DNA from: Pyropia yezoensis
Taxonomy: Eukaryota; Rhodophyta; Bangiophyceae; Bangiales; Bangiaceae
Assembly (NCBI GenBank): GCA_009829735.1
Contig: CM020619.1
Coordinates: 27,244,063 to 27,308,062 of the forward strand
Direction: 5' to 3'
DNA: 64,000 nucleotides
The translations under genes and the position numbers were made by a program. Under the pieces are notes generated by a model. That model saw only the letters and a list, made by a program, of their open reading frames with translations, was not told where the DNA came from and searched no databases. Positions 54,233-64,000 of this stretch are shown here, in pieces; position 1 is the first letter of the stretch, and every line of letters begins with the position of its first letter.

Positions 54233-57118
54233 TTACTCCGGGCGCGCGCGCTGCGCCGCATGAGCGTCCGCCAGCGCCTCTTCAGCAGCACGAAGGGATT
54301 CAGAAGATGACGGGATGACGTGGTCAGGCGGTCGGGACGCCTCGACGTACTCCGCCAACGGAACAGCACTGGTGACAGCCGGACGCTCCTGCTCCTCCAA
54401 TTACACCGGCCGACGCTCATGGAGACTCGTGAAGGTCCCTGACCAGCGCTGGGCCAAGCCATGCCGGAGCAAGGTCGAAAGGAGCTCACCAACCACCTGA
54501 CTGTCCGACATCTGGCCGCGGTCCGCACAAGTAAACACTTGGTCCACCACGTCGTTCAAGACGCTAGCATACTTGCCCAGCACCAAGGAAGACCCGACGC
54601 CCTCAACCTCAACCGGAAGTCGGCCCAGCTGATCTTCAATCATTCCAACGTCGTGCCGGTCGCACGACGGGCCACTTTGAGTTATGTGCCAGTCGGGCAT
54701 CCGGAGGCGAGAAAGGCGCAGCGTCGGCGCCGGAATTTCAAACCGACCTGATGACGCCACACCCGGACAGCTAGCGCCGACGCCGGAAGCAGGAGTACTC
54801 AGCTCAAGGGTAGGCACCGAACCGCCGAAAGCCGTGAAAGTTGCACGAGGAGGAGCACCCGAGGTAGCAGGCGACCGGATAGTGCTGCCGGGAGCAACGC
54901 CAAGAGCCGCAGCCGGAACATTTGGTGCCGCATGAGCGTGAAGAACCGGCACAGAAAGAGCCAGCGCGCAAGCGCCGGCGAATGCGGAGCCACCGGTGCG
55001 GCAGGAGCAACCGGAGAGACATGACCACCCGCAGACGCCCGACCAACCACTGCAGCCCACCCCGACTCCTGCATCGGCGGACCAGATGGCAGCAGGTCCA
55101 AAGCGGCCGGCGCAATAAGACCTCCCAGCTGCGGACACGTCGGCAACCGCATTGCCAGCTGCACCATGGAGGGAGAAGCTTCTCAGACTACCTGCACCCA
55201 ACCCATGCCATCCCGATGCGGGCTTCTCTGGTCCGCGATCGAGGTCAATAATGTCCGGTCGTGCACTTGGAGTTGCCGCTGGAAGTCGATCATTGCTTTG
55301 AAGAGCTCCTTGTACTCCTTATCCTGGCTGCACAAGAAGTCTACTGTCAGCTTCTCGACAATCCAGCTCATCATCAGGTCCGAGAGAAGCCAGAGCCAGT
55401 TGGACACCAAGACCTCGTGAAGCCAGTGGTTGGCCGCCATAACCGTCACCTCGGAAGTGTACATCATGCACGGGATCGAGTGGAGGAAGCCCTTGATCGA
55501 CGCCTTGGTGAGGGCGTTCAAAAAATGCACCAGGTGAAGGGGATGCTGATTGGTGCAAACCTGACCGTGAACTCAGCTTCATGCTGCTGCCGGATGACCT
55601 TGGGGTTGTACGCCGCTCGGATGGCCTTGTCCAATTTCCAGAACTCTCGGTGGTTGCAGCTGACGATGTAGTCCCGCTGGCGCCCCCGTCGCTCCCCTCG
55701 CTCACGCGCCGGGGACAACATCGAGTACTTCCAGGTCAAGAAGGGCGGTTCCGGAGGGACCATCTCCGGACAGGGGTCGCAGGTCAAGGTCTTCGGTCCC
55801 TTGCGTGCCTCTTCCCAAACATTGAGCGCCCGGCCGACGTTATTCTCCCCTTCCGGTCACCGGAGCATGGACGCAGATACTCGGCGCTCGGTCAAGGGCA
55901 GCTCCAGCACCAGCGCAAAGGGGAGGTCCTCAAGGCGGGCAACCCAAGACCAGCCGAAGAGGCACTTGTAGCGGTCTTGAGCGAGGCGCATCTGGTCTGC
56001 CGTGTACAGGCGCGTCTTGTCCATGTCGGTCAACACCCCGCGCTGGAGCTCCTTACGCCAGATGGCCAAGGCAGTCCTTCTGGCACCAGACTGCGCTGAC
56101 GTCCGCGACCATTGTGGTCTAGCGCCGGGCCGCCAGGGGATCATGACCGAGAAGCATCTCTGGGAGACCCACCGGGGAGGGCTTGACCCGGCGCGACGCC
56201 TGAGCCGGGGGCACTTGATCCGCATCCTCCGCCGGGACGCCCGGCGTCTGCGCCGACACTCAAGGACCCAAAGGTAGGAGCAGGGCTCGACCACGCGAGC
56301 TTTCCTCAACAATATCAGCCGCTGGAGCCACGGGCCCAACCTGGATCTCTGAGCTGGACATGCCGTTCAGAACCAATGGAAACGAAAAAGCCAACGTGAA
56401 CGAGGAAGCTTGGGGGGGGCAGGGAGATGGTGACCACGGCTCAAGGTGAAGAAGCTTGACCTCGGCACCGGTGTGGCCGTGCTCAAAGCTGTGCACGGTG
56501 GCACCTTGTACGGCCCGAGGACGTGCCGGACTAAGGCGGGAGCTATGTTGCTTCCCTGGCCCTGTCTTGGCGTCGACCCGGGATGGCGACCAAGGGACAC
56601 CAGGTGCCAGAACACGCCCGCCGTGTGGGGATGGTTCGCGGCCGTGACCCGTGCCCGGAACTGGGCTGCAGTGGACCACGCTACCCTCACGTGAGAGAAG
56701 GACTTCTGATCGGGTTTTGCATATTTGTGAGGGGCTTGATTTGAGAGAAATTAAGTGCGAGATTGGTGAGGGAGACCGAAAAAGATGTGATAGTGGCCCC
56801 CGACCCGACGAGGTTAGAGACGGGTCGGGGCCACTCGGGGGTGAGGGGAAGGGCTACCTGGCCAACGTACGGAAGCTCCCCCAGATGCACGTTAAGAGGG
56901 ACAGCGAGGCGCCCTTGGCCCGCGCCCTCAGGCAAAACGACACCTGCGAGTATGCTTTCCTCTTCCCCGTGTGCACTACCGTGCGAATCTGTTGGCCCTG
57001 CCGATAGGCACGTGAGGCAAAAGGCATAGCACTCTCGTAGTTCACCTTTCTGTGTTGCTTGTCCCTTTCCTGCGAGGGATATTGACACTTGGCTGAGAGG
57101 ATCGAGTTTTATACCACA
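54233..57118 (+). mobile_element. Family B fragment: antisense coding block and 3' LTR, copy 1
   Basis: A coding block on the minus strand runs from about 56,361 (starting MSSSEIQVGPV) to its end at 54,233, about 700 codons with a few breaks. Right of it are a purine-rich tract (AAGGCGGGAG) and an LTR on plus (56,546-57,118). Element direction is taken from the LTR and tract, so the block is antisense to the element. The same arrangement with the same start and end residues is found in copy 2 (60,469-64,000). Ordered segments such as FLTWKYSMLSPARERGERRG and ASIKGFLHSIPCMMYTSEVT are shared at roughly three quarters identity by eye. No known domain is recognised. The rest of the element is missing. 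Confidence 0.65.
56546..57118 (+). repeat. LTR, family B copy 1 (573 bp)
   Basis: It starts TGTTGCTTCCC and ends TATACCACA. It aligns along its length with the solo LTR at 25,392-25,963 and with the inverted copy at 60,469-61,047. Confidence 0.88.
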
Positions 57119-57155
57119 CATAGGAACTGGCTGAAAAACGTGTTAAGAACCGTTT

Positions 57156-57224
57156 CGAAGCCCCGCTTTTAGTTTAGATGCTGTTACGAAGCCCCGCTTT
57201 TAGTTTAGATGCTGTTACGAAGCC
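57156..57224 (+). repeat. 31-bp tandem duplication
   Basis: Two perfect adjacent copies of a 31-bp unit beginning CGAAGCCCCGCTTTTAG lie at 57,156-57,186 and 57,187-57,217, followed by the first six or seven bases of a third. Perfect identity implies a recent duplication. Confidence 0.9.
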
Positions 57225-60200
57225 GTGTGGCGTTCTACTGTCTTGAAAGCCCTTGTGCTATCGAGCGAACGGATTCAAAGCGCTTTTGCGCGTGAGTGGA
57301 CTGTGAAAGAGAGGTTGCCCATGCGGCTGTGTGTTCGCTGTATTTGAGCGCAGAATCTATTCGCTCTCCTGTCACAGACTCCGTCCTTCGCGGCACGGCG
57401 CTATTTCACCAGGCCCGCGGGGGTCGTGCGAAAGTCGGCAGCCTACCGCTTGAACAAACGTGTGAGCGGTTTTCAAAATCACTCATCGCCTTGGTTGCAA
57501 CACGACCGGTGGTCGCGCAGGACGAGCAATGCCCACGATTTCGTCGATTGCTCGATGACATCTTGACGATCTTTTCCTATTTTTAACCAGCCCGACTTCA
57601 CGTACTACACTGCCCGTGCGTTCATCCGCGGATGAACCGTTGACCCGCCCTCGTTGTCAACATCGCTCACCTGCAACATTGCCTACGAAAGACTGAGTCG
57701 CTCGGGCTATTGCCACATGGGGCCAGCAGAAGGCGCCTAATGTGGAGAGCGCCACAGGCCAACCGTCCGTCACAGTCTGCCCGTGCCCTACCAAATACAA
57801 GGCTATGGCACAGCCGAATATCTGTGTACTGCACGTTGCCAAATTCCATTGCCACTGACGCAACAGAGGTTTTTCTGCAGATTTTCCCGTTACTGGCTCG
57901 AGGGGGCACCTGGCCACCCGGCCCAGTATGCACGTGCTCCGCTGCAGAAGAGCCCAAAGCTCCAAAATCATCCCATTTCTTCAATCACCATAGCTCCCAC
58001 CAGAATCCGCGACAGCTCAAACGATCTGTTTGGAATTGAAAGTACAACGGGTGTCAGTCTGGGTACATGCTGCATCAGCGCGTCGTACTTACACTTCTTG
58101 TCAAGTTTAAGAATAATTTATAGAAATCTCCCACCAGGCGCTGCGGGGGCTGATTGCGAAGCACCCACTATTCCACTGTCAGAGCAACTGAGGAATTGAC
58201 AAGTTGCCGCGAAATCGTGTTGTGCTCTTGTGTGTCCCGTTTCAAATGGATAAGCACAGGTCGTGCAGTGTGGGTTTGATTGGTCCAGTGGCCGTTATTT
58301 GTCGTGATCACGGCACGAGCACGTCCACTTTTTTCGGGACACACTATAGTGCGTGTGGCATCAGGTTCTTGCGTGCTCGAATAGCAAGGCGTCAGTGGCG
58401 CGAGCGTCACGCAATACGCATTCTCCCAGTCGCTGGGGGTGGGCGTTCGTGCAGTGTGCGGGAGCAGTGAGGAGGATTCACACGCACCTCCCCTCTGTCA
58501 GACGTCTTGCGGGGCAGCAGGCACACCATCCCGCCCCCCCCGGTGGCGGGTCTCCTCGGGGTGGGGGGCGGGGGGCGTGTCCGCTCCGGAGCCGGAGATG
58601 GGCGGCGATGGGCCGCTTAAGGCGACATGTCGACGATGCTCATGATGATGCTGTGATGATGGTCGCCGACTGGGGTTCCGGGCGAGGAGTGCACGCGCTT
58701 GATCTGGTCGCTGGGCATGCCCCTCGGGCGGTTCATTAGCTTTCAATTTTGAGAATTACAGTCCTCTGGACAGTTGCGGCCGGCGAAAACATCGATCATC
58801 TTATCTGAGCCAGAAAATTCAAGATGCAGCCCGGTTGCGAACCGTGTGCCGCGCTGGCGCGGCATGATCAATCACTGCCCGGAAGGCGCGAGCGTGTCGC
58901 GGTCAACCTAAAAAAGTCGTGGACGACCCATTTGTAGCGCGGTGTGGACAATCACATGAACCGTGGCCGACCCCGCGAGCTTCCTTCGGGTACTGGGCCC
59001 GTGACAGCGTAGTGAGGCTGCGTCTCGCGCGGTACCAATGCGGTATTTAAGTGCAGCGCCGGTGTGGCGGTGGCGCGCTACCCGCGCCAATCGTGCATTT
59101 AGTCGGGTCGGGCTGGTAGAGCGTGCCCGCATCTTTGGCCCGCCACCAGTGCCTGCCCTTATCCCAAACCCCGCAACCTTTGGTGGCGGCCCAGTAGTGC
59201 CGGAGACTTGACCTTGTGAGGCTGTTTGCGGCAGGTGCCCTTTCAGCGCCCCCCGCCCCCCTACTAGGCGATCCGTGTCCGGGCACGTGATCGCCAGGCA
59301 CGAGGACTAAAGTTTCCCTTTGCGTTCTTGCTGCCACAAGTTGCTCCGAGGATCGCTCCATTCGCTCCCGTCTGCTCGGTGAACGGGTAAGGCTCACATT
59401 GAGGGCTCCTGGGGCGAAGGTCCGGACCGCGAGACGAGTCGACGCTCTCGCGAGACCCCAGACAGCACGCCTGACATGTTCCCTCGGGGCGAGGTGGCTG
59501 CCTGTCGGAAACGTCGTCCCTCCCGTCGCAGGGCTGTGCACCGTGGCCTTTTCGGCATCGCCTCCGTCCCCGACGACGACAACCCTGCCGTCGTTGTTGC
59601 GTGCCCGGCCTCTCCGGGCACGCGACCCCCGCAATCTTTGTTGTCTGCCCGCCGTCCCCGACGACGCCACCCCCGCTATCGCCGTCCCCAGAGCGCTCTC
59701 CCCAGGCATGCCCCCCTCGCAAGCGTGGCAGCCTCCCTTCTCTCCCCTTCGACGCTTATCCCATGACCATCCGTCATACTTTTCACTTCTCTGGCATCCT
59801 CGAGCACGCCATGCCCACCATCGTCGCCGCTTGCGCACCCTGCCCGAGGGCGCCACCCCCGCCACCCCCACCATCGTGGTCCCCTGAGTGCGCTTTTCGG
59901 CTTTGCCCCTCCCGTCTTCGGCGTCTCACGCCCACCTACGCGCAACGCACCCGTCCCTCCCTTGTCGTAACCTCTTAGTCGTCCCCGATACCGCCGCCCC
60001 CGCCTTTATCCGCCATCGTGATTGCCTGCCCCGCTATCCCTGACCACGCTACCCCTACCATCTCGAACGCCTGCTCGCCGGCGCCCACGACGGTATCCTC
60101 GCCGTCGTTAGCGTGCGTGCCTTCTCCAGCGGAATTCGGTACTGACCGCGTACGATGGGCGGTCTGGCGACACGGCCCGCCACCGCGGACCAGTCGAACG

Positions 60201-60468
60201 TTTAATTGCACTTCACAGAACCACTGATTGTCCCATCATTATTTTGTAAGCGCCCACTGTCATTTTGTGTAGCGTGTCTGTCTGCGCCCTTCACGCTGCT
60301 CAAGGTCGGCAGCGGGTCCGTTTGGTAAACGCCACGCGCATGTTTAGCCCTCTTTCTAGCAACGTCCATGTGCTACCCTCTCCCTTCACATGTAAGCACG
60401 TCTAAATGAGGCCAATCACTGAGCGCGAGCCCTCACGTTGGTCGTGTCCGCCGACCCACTGAGAGATT
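57225..60468. other. Unassigned stretch between family B copies
   Basis: Composition is moderate to about 58,400 and then GC-rich. I see no domain in any frame. From about 59,540 to 60,130 a degenerate repeat with words such as CGACGACGCCACCCCCGC and GCCATCGTCGTTGCC keeps frames open on both strands. Confidence 0.5.
59540..60130. repeat. Degenerate GC-rich repeat array
   Basis: Words like CCCGCCATCGTCGTTGCCTG recur at irregular spacing of about 40-110 bp. Unit borders are not clear. Confidence 0.4.
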
Positions 60469-61047
60469 TGTGGTAAAAAACTCGATCCTCTCAGACACGT
60501 GTCAATATCCCACGGAGAAAAGGGACAAGTAACACAGAAAGGGGAACTACGAGAGTGATATGCCTGTTGCCTCACGTGCCTGCTCGCAGAGCAAACAGAT
60601 ACGCACGGTAATGCACACGGAAAAGAGGAATGCAAACGCGCAGTTGTCTTTTTCCTGAGGGCGCGGGCCAAGGGCGCCTCGCTGTCCCTCTTAACGTGCA
60701 TCTGGGGGAGCCTCGGCACGTTGGCCAGGGTAACCTGTAGCCTCCCCATACCCCCGAGTGGCCCCGACCCGAGTCTAACCTCGTCAGGTCGGGGGCCACT
60801 ATCACTACTCATTCTATTTCCACTCACTAATATCACACTCAAACTCTCTCCAATCAAGTCCCTCACAAGTATGCAAAAGCCCATCAGAAATCCCTCTCTC
60901 ACGTGTGAATAGCGTAGTCCACCGCATCCCACTGCCGGGCACGGGCCACGGCCGCCAACCATCACCACACGGCGGGCGTGTTCTGGCACCTGGTGCCCTC
61001 TGGTTGCAGTCCCGGGTCGGCGCCAAGTCGGGGCCAGGGATGCTACA
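60469..61047 (-). repeat. LTR, family B copy 2 (579 bp)
   Basis: On minus it starts TGTAGCATCCC and ends TTTACCACA. It aligns with 25,392-25,963 and 56,546-57,118. On plus it is followed at once by TGGCTCCCTCCCTAG, which would also fit a primer-binding site if the element ran the other way. The pol direction argues against that. Confidence 0.88.
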
Positions 61048-61232
61048 TGGCTCCCTCCCTAGTCCGGCACGTCCTCAGGCCGAACCAGGTGCCACCGCGC
61101 ACAGCCTCGAGCACGTGCACACCGGTGCAGAGGTCGAGCGTCTTCACCCCGTGTACGATCACCTGCTCCAATCCTGCCCCCCCCCCCTCCTCCTTCACTT
61201 TGACCCTCTCGTTCTCCCAAATTCTGGACGTC

Positions 61233-63350
61233 ATGTCCAGTTCCGAGATCGAAGCTGGACCCGTGGTTCCGGCGGCGAGTGCTGCAGAGGAGAGCTCGGG
61301 TGGCCGTGCCCTTCCCCTGCCTCCGGTTCCTCGGGAGACGGTGCCGGCGTCAATCGCCACGGCAGAGGCGGATCGAGATCCCCCGGATTCTGCGTCGCAC
61401 CCGGTCGAGACCCCCCCGGTGGGTCTCCCGGAGAGGCTTCTTTGGCAGGATCCTCTGGCGGGCCGGCGCTGCTTCACGGTGGTCGGCAACGCCAGCGCGG
61501 CCCAGTGCCAGCAGGATTGCCTAGCCATCCGGCGCAAGAAGCTTCAGCGCAGAGTCTTGACGGAGATGGACAAGACTCGTCTCCATGCGGCGGACCAGAT
61601 GCGCCTGGCACAAGACCGCTCGCAGAGCTTTTCAAGTTCCTCTTGAGTTGCTCGCCTGGAAGATCTCCCCTTCGCGCTGGTGCTGGATCTACCCTTGACC
61701 GAGCGTCGCGTGTCCGCGTCCGTTCTCCGGTGGCCAGAGGAGGAAGGTTGCGTACATCGAGCGCTGACGGTCTGGGACGAGGCGCTCGAGGGATCGGGGA
61801 GCCTGAACTGTGATCCCCGTCCGGGCATGGTTGCTCTGAAGCCGTCTTTCTTGACCTGGAAGTACTCCGTGTTGTCCCCGGCGCGGGAGCAAGGCGAGCG
61901 GCGCGGGCGCCAGCGGGAGTTTTTCGTGAGCTGCAACCATCAAGAGTTCTGGACGCTGGACAAGGCTAACCGGGCGGCGTACTACCCCAAGGTCATCCCG
62001 CAGCAGCAGGAAGTCGAGATCCCGGTCGGGCTTGCTCCATCCAGCATCCCCTTCACCTGGTACTTCCTGGACGCCTTGACTCAGGCTTCGATCAAGGGCT
62101 TCTTCCACTCCATCCCGTACATGATGTACACTTCCGAGATGACGGTCTTGGGGGCCAACCACTGGCTCCACGAGGTCTTGGTGTCCAGCCGGCTTTGGCT
62201 TCTCCCCGACCTCCTAATGGTTTGGATCGTCGACAAGTTGACCGTCGACTGCCTGTGCAGCCAGGACGAGGAGTAGAAGGAGCTCTTCCAGGCGATGATT
62301 GACTTCCGGCGTCGGCTGCCGGTGCATGACAGGAGCTTATTGAACGCGATCGCCGACCAGAACCGCCCGCGTCGGGACGGCTCAGGTTGGGTGCAGGTGG
62401 TCTACCAGACTTCTCCGGCCAAGGTGCAGCTGGCGACGCCGCTTCCGGCGTGGCCGCAGCTAGGCAGCTTTCCTGCTCCGGTCGCCCTCGATCTCCTGCC
62501 GACTGGGCCGCCGGTACAAGAGTCGGGATGGGCCGTGGCGGTCGGTCGGGCATCTGCGGCGGCTCCGCTTCCTCCTGTTGCACCTCTCGCCCCGGTGGCC
62601 TAGCTTGAACCGTCGCCGGCGCGTTCGCGCCCTGCTCCGGCTGTGCCGGCACTTAAAGCTCGTCGGGCACCGCGCTTGTCTGCAGCGAGTCTTGGCGTGG
62701 CCGTCCGGTCGCCGACTACTCCGGCCGTTCTGCCTCGGGCGCCTTCTTCAACTGTCGGCGGTTCTGTGCCTCCGCTTGAGTTGGGGACTCCGGTTTCGGG
62801 GGCTATTCTGGACCGTCCGGTAGTGGCACTCTCGGGGCGGTTCGAGACCCCGGCGCCGATTCTGCGCCTTACCCGCTTCCGGGTGCCTGACTGGTACCTG
62901 AACCAAGGTGGCCCGACGTGCAAGCAGTATGACGTTGGCATGATTGAAGACCAGCTGGGTCGTCTTCCGGTGCAGGTCGAAGGCGTCGGGTCTTCCTTGG
63001 TGCTGGGCACATATGTCAGCGTCTTGAACGACGTGGTCGACCGGGGGATTGCTTGCGCGGATAGCGGCCAGATGTCGGACAGCCCGGTGGTTGGTGAACT
63101 TCTGGTGACTTTGACGCGGCATGGCTTGGCCCAGCAGTGGTCAGAGACCTTCACTGGCTTCCAGGGGCGCCAACAGGTATATCTGAAAGAGCGGGAGCGC
63201 CCGGCATCTACCGGTGCTGCTCCGATGGCGTCATACATGGAAGTGCCTCGCCCACCGCACGACGTCATCCCGCCTTCCTCCGGATCCCGTCGTGCCGCGG
63301 AGGCAGCGCTGGAGGACGCTCCTGCGGCACAGCGTCCGCGCCGGGAGTAA
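61233..63350 (+). other. Antisense coding block of family B, copy 2 (about 705 codons, fossil)
   Basis: The block begins MSSSEIEAGPVVPAAS and ends AAQRPRRE. The N-terminal part is Pro/Ala-rich with a Lys/Arg-containing helix (KKLQRRVLTEMDKTRL). The middle (about residues 200-340) is ordered and rich in aromatic residues (FLTWKYSVLSPAREQG, FTWYFLDALTQASIKGF, ANHWLHEVLVS), followed by a Pro/Ala linker. The last 170 residues hold a second ordered segment (RFRVPDWYLNQGGPTCKQYD, NDVVDRGIACADSGQMSD). There is no zinc knuckle and no retroviral gag motif that I can see. It could be a gag-like structural protein read against pol, or an accessory protein. A few breaks are present. Confidence 0.6.
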
Positions 63351-64000
63351 TTCTTGGAGGCAAGGAGGATGAGAGTCTAGGGAGAAATGAGGAGGGAAGA
63401 GGCGGAGAGAAGGGTTACTCGAGCGGGTGCTTGTTTTTTTTGGTAGTTCAATGCTTGCATTGCGTCTTTTCCTTGATACAACCGTTCCCTTTTTCTCAAT
63501 CTTCTTGTTCCGCGTCCGTTGCGGGTGAGCTTGGCTCGTCCCGCGGGTCTTAATCAGCCCCTTCCTCCTGGTCATGCTCCGAGTCCGATTGCAGGATCTT
63601 GCAGGCTTTGGCCACCGGGGTGCCCTCAATCCCGTTCCGTTGCGTGTCGGCGCAGACGTCCGCAATGGGTAACCGGTTTGAGGGTTCCCAGGTATCATCT
63701 GCCGGATTGAAACCGAACAAGCGTGCTCGCAGGGACAAGTGCCCGTCCCTCCAGGCGTGGTCGACAAACTTGACGTAGACATATTCTCGGCCTTCTTCTT
63801 GGGATAACCAGGGTAGTGCGGCCCGCTTGCGCCGGGTCAAGTCCCGTTTGCTCGGCTGTGGAGCTCGGGAGACATGGTCGCTGCTCACCCGGTACGGGGA
63901 GCCATCCACGTCTAGAAGAAAGGTCCAGCCGTCCGTATTCAGGATCTCATAAGGTCCATCCGTCTTAGAGTCCAGCTTCCCCCGGGTCTTGCTATGGTTG

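Larger units (their letters stand above)
60469..64000 (-). mobile_element. Family B element, copy 2 (3' half; 5' part outside the window)
   Basis: Reading on minus from the right edge, the C-terminal end of a gypsy pol comes first (about 64,000-63,550). It has an integrase tail (DGPYEILNTDGW, SDHVSRAP) and a chromodomain-like segment (LFGFNPADDTWEPSNRL). About 200 bp further on, a long coding block on the opposite strand (61,233-63,350, about 705 codons with a few breaks) faces it tail to tail. Then follow a purine tract (AGGGAGGGAG on minus) and the 3' LTR (60,469-61,047). The antisense block starts 186 bp from the LTR; in copy 1 the distance is 185 bp. The pol part in view identifies the element as Ty3/gypsy. 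The block itself resembles no family I know. Confidence 0.75.

Noticed and set aside
60469-63350. Family B read with the coding block as ordinary gag and the left LTR as 5' LTR
   Set aside because: It is possible from the TGG next to the LTR, but pol in copy 2 runs the other way and both copies have a purine tract beside the LTR in the pol direction. Kept as an alternative only.

Overview
The window looks like nuclear DNA of a GC-rich eukaryote with very heavy repeat load. The mix of high GC, Ty3/gypsy chromoviruses, a two-gene PIF/Harbinger transposon, a Crypton-type tyrosine recombinase and a host NAF1 gene made almost wholly of Ala, Gly and Pro would fit a bangiophyte red alga such as Porphyra or Pyropia. 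That assignment is an inference; no rRNA, tRNA or organelle marker was found to confirm it. Only one host gene is recognised with confidence, NAF1 at about 31.8-35.8 kb on the minus strand. Nearly everything else is mobile DNA in various states of decay.

Layout. 1-996: tail and 3' LTR of an old gypsy-like element (family A). 2.6-8.3 kb: minisatellite, then a two-gene Harbinger transposon (Myb/SANT gene on plus, transposase on minus, tail to tail). 8.6-9.9 kb: two unusual tandem arrays. 11.6-14.3 kb: second family A tail and LTR. 14.3-31.5 kb: an island of visibly lower GC with a tyrosine recombinase, a decayed RecQ-like helicase and half of a SET domain. A young, complete chromovirus (family C, 17,959-25,173, target duplication AGTAT) and a solo LTR (family B, target duplication ACTAT) have landed in it. 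31.5-36 kb: NAF1. 36.0-38.1 kb: two TA-flanked inverted-repeat elements just upstream of NAF1. 40,197-49,090: a second near-complete chromovirus (family D). 49.3-50.9 kb: a 21-bp minisatellite. 52.6-57.1 kb: a mosaic of family A and family B pieces. 60.5-64 kb: the 3' half of another family B element running off the window.

Most notable points. First, the low-GC island may be one large composite element carrying recombinase, helicase and SET genes. Second, family B carries a long (about 700 codons) antisense reading frame between the end of pol and the 3' LTR, kept at the same place in two diverged copies. Third, NAF1 has extreme low-complexity composition, and its reading frame appears to change at long homopolymer runs. 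Element order can be partly read from nesting: the island is older than the family C and solo family B insertions within it.
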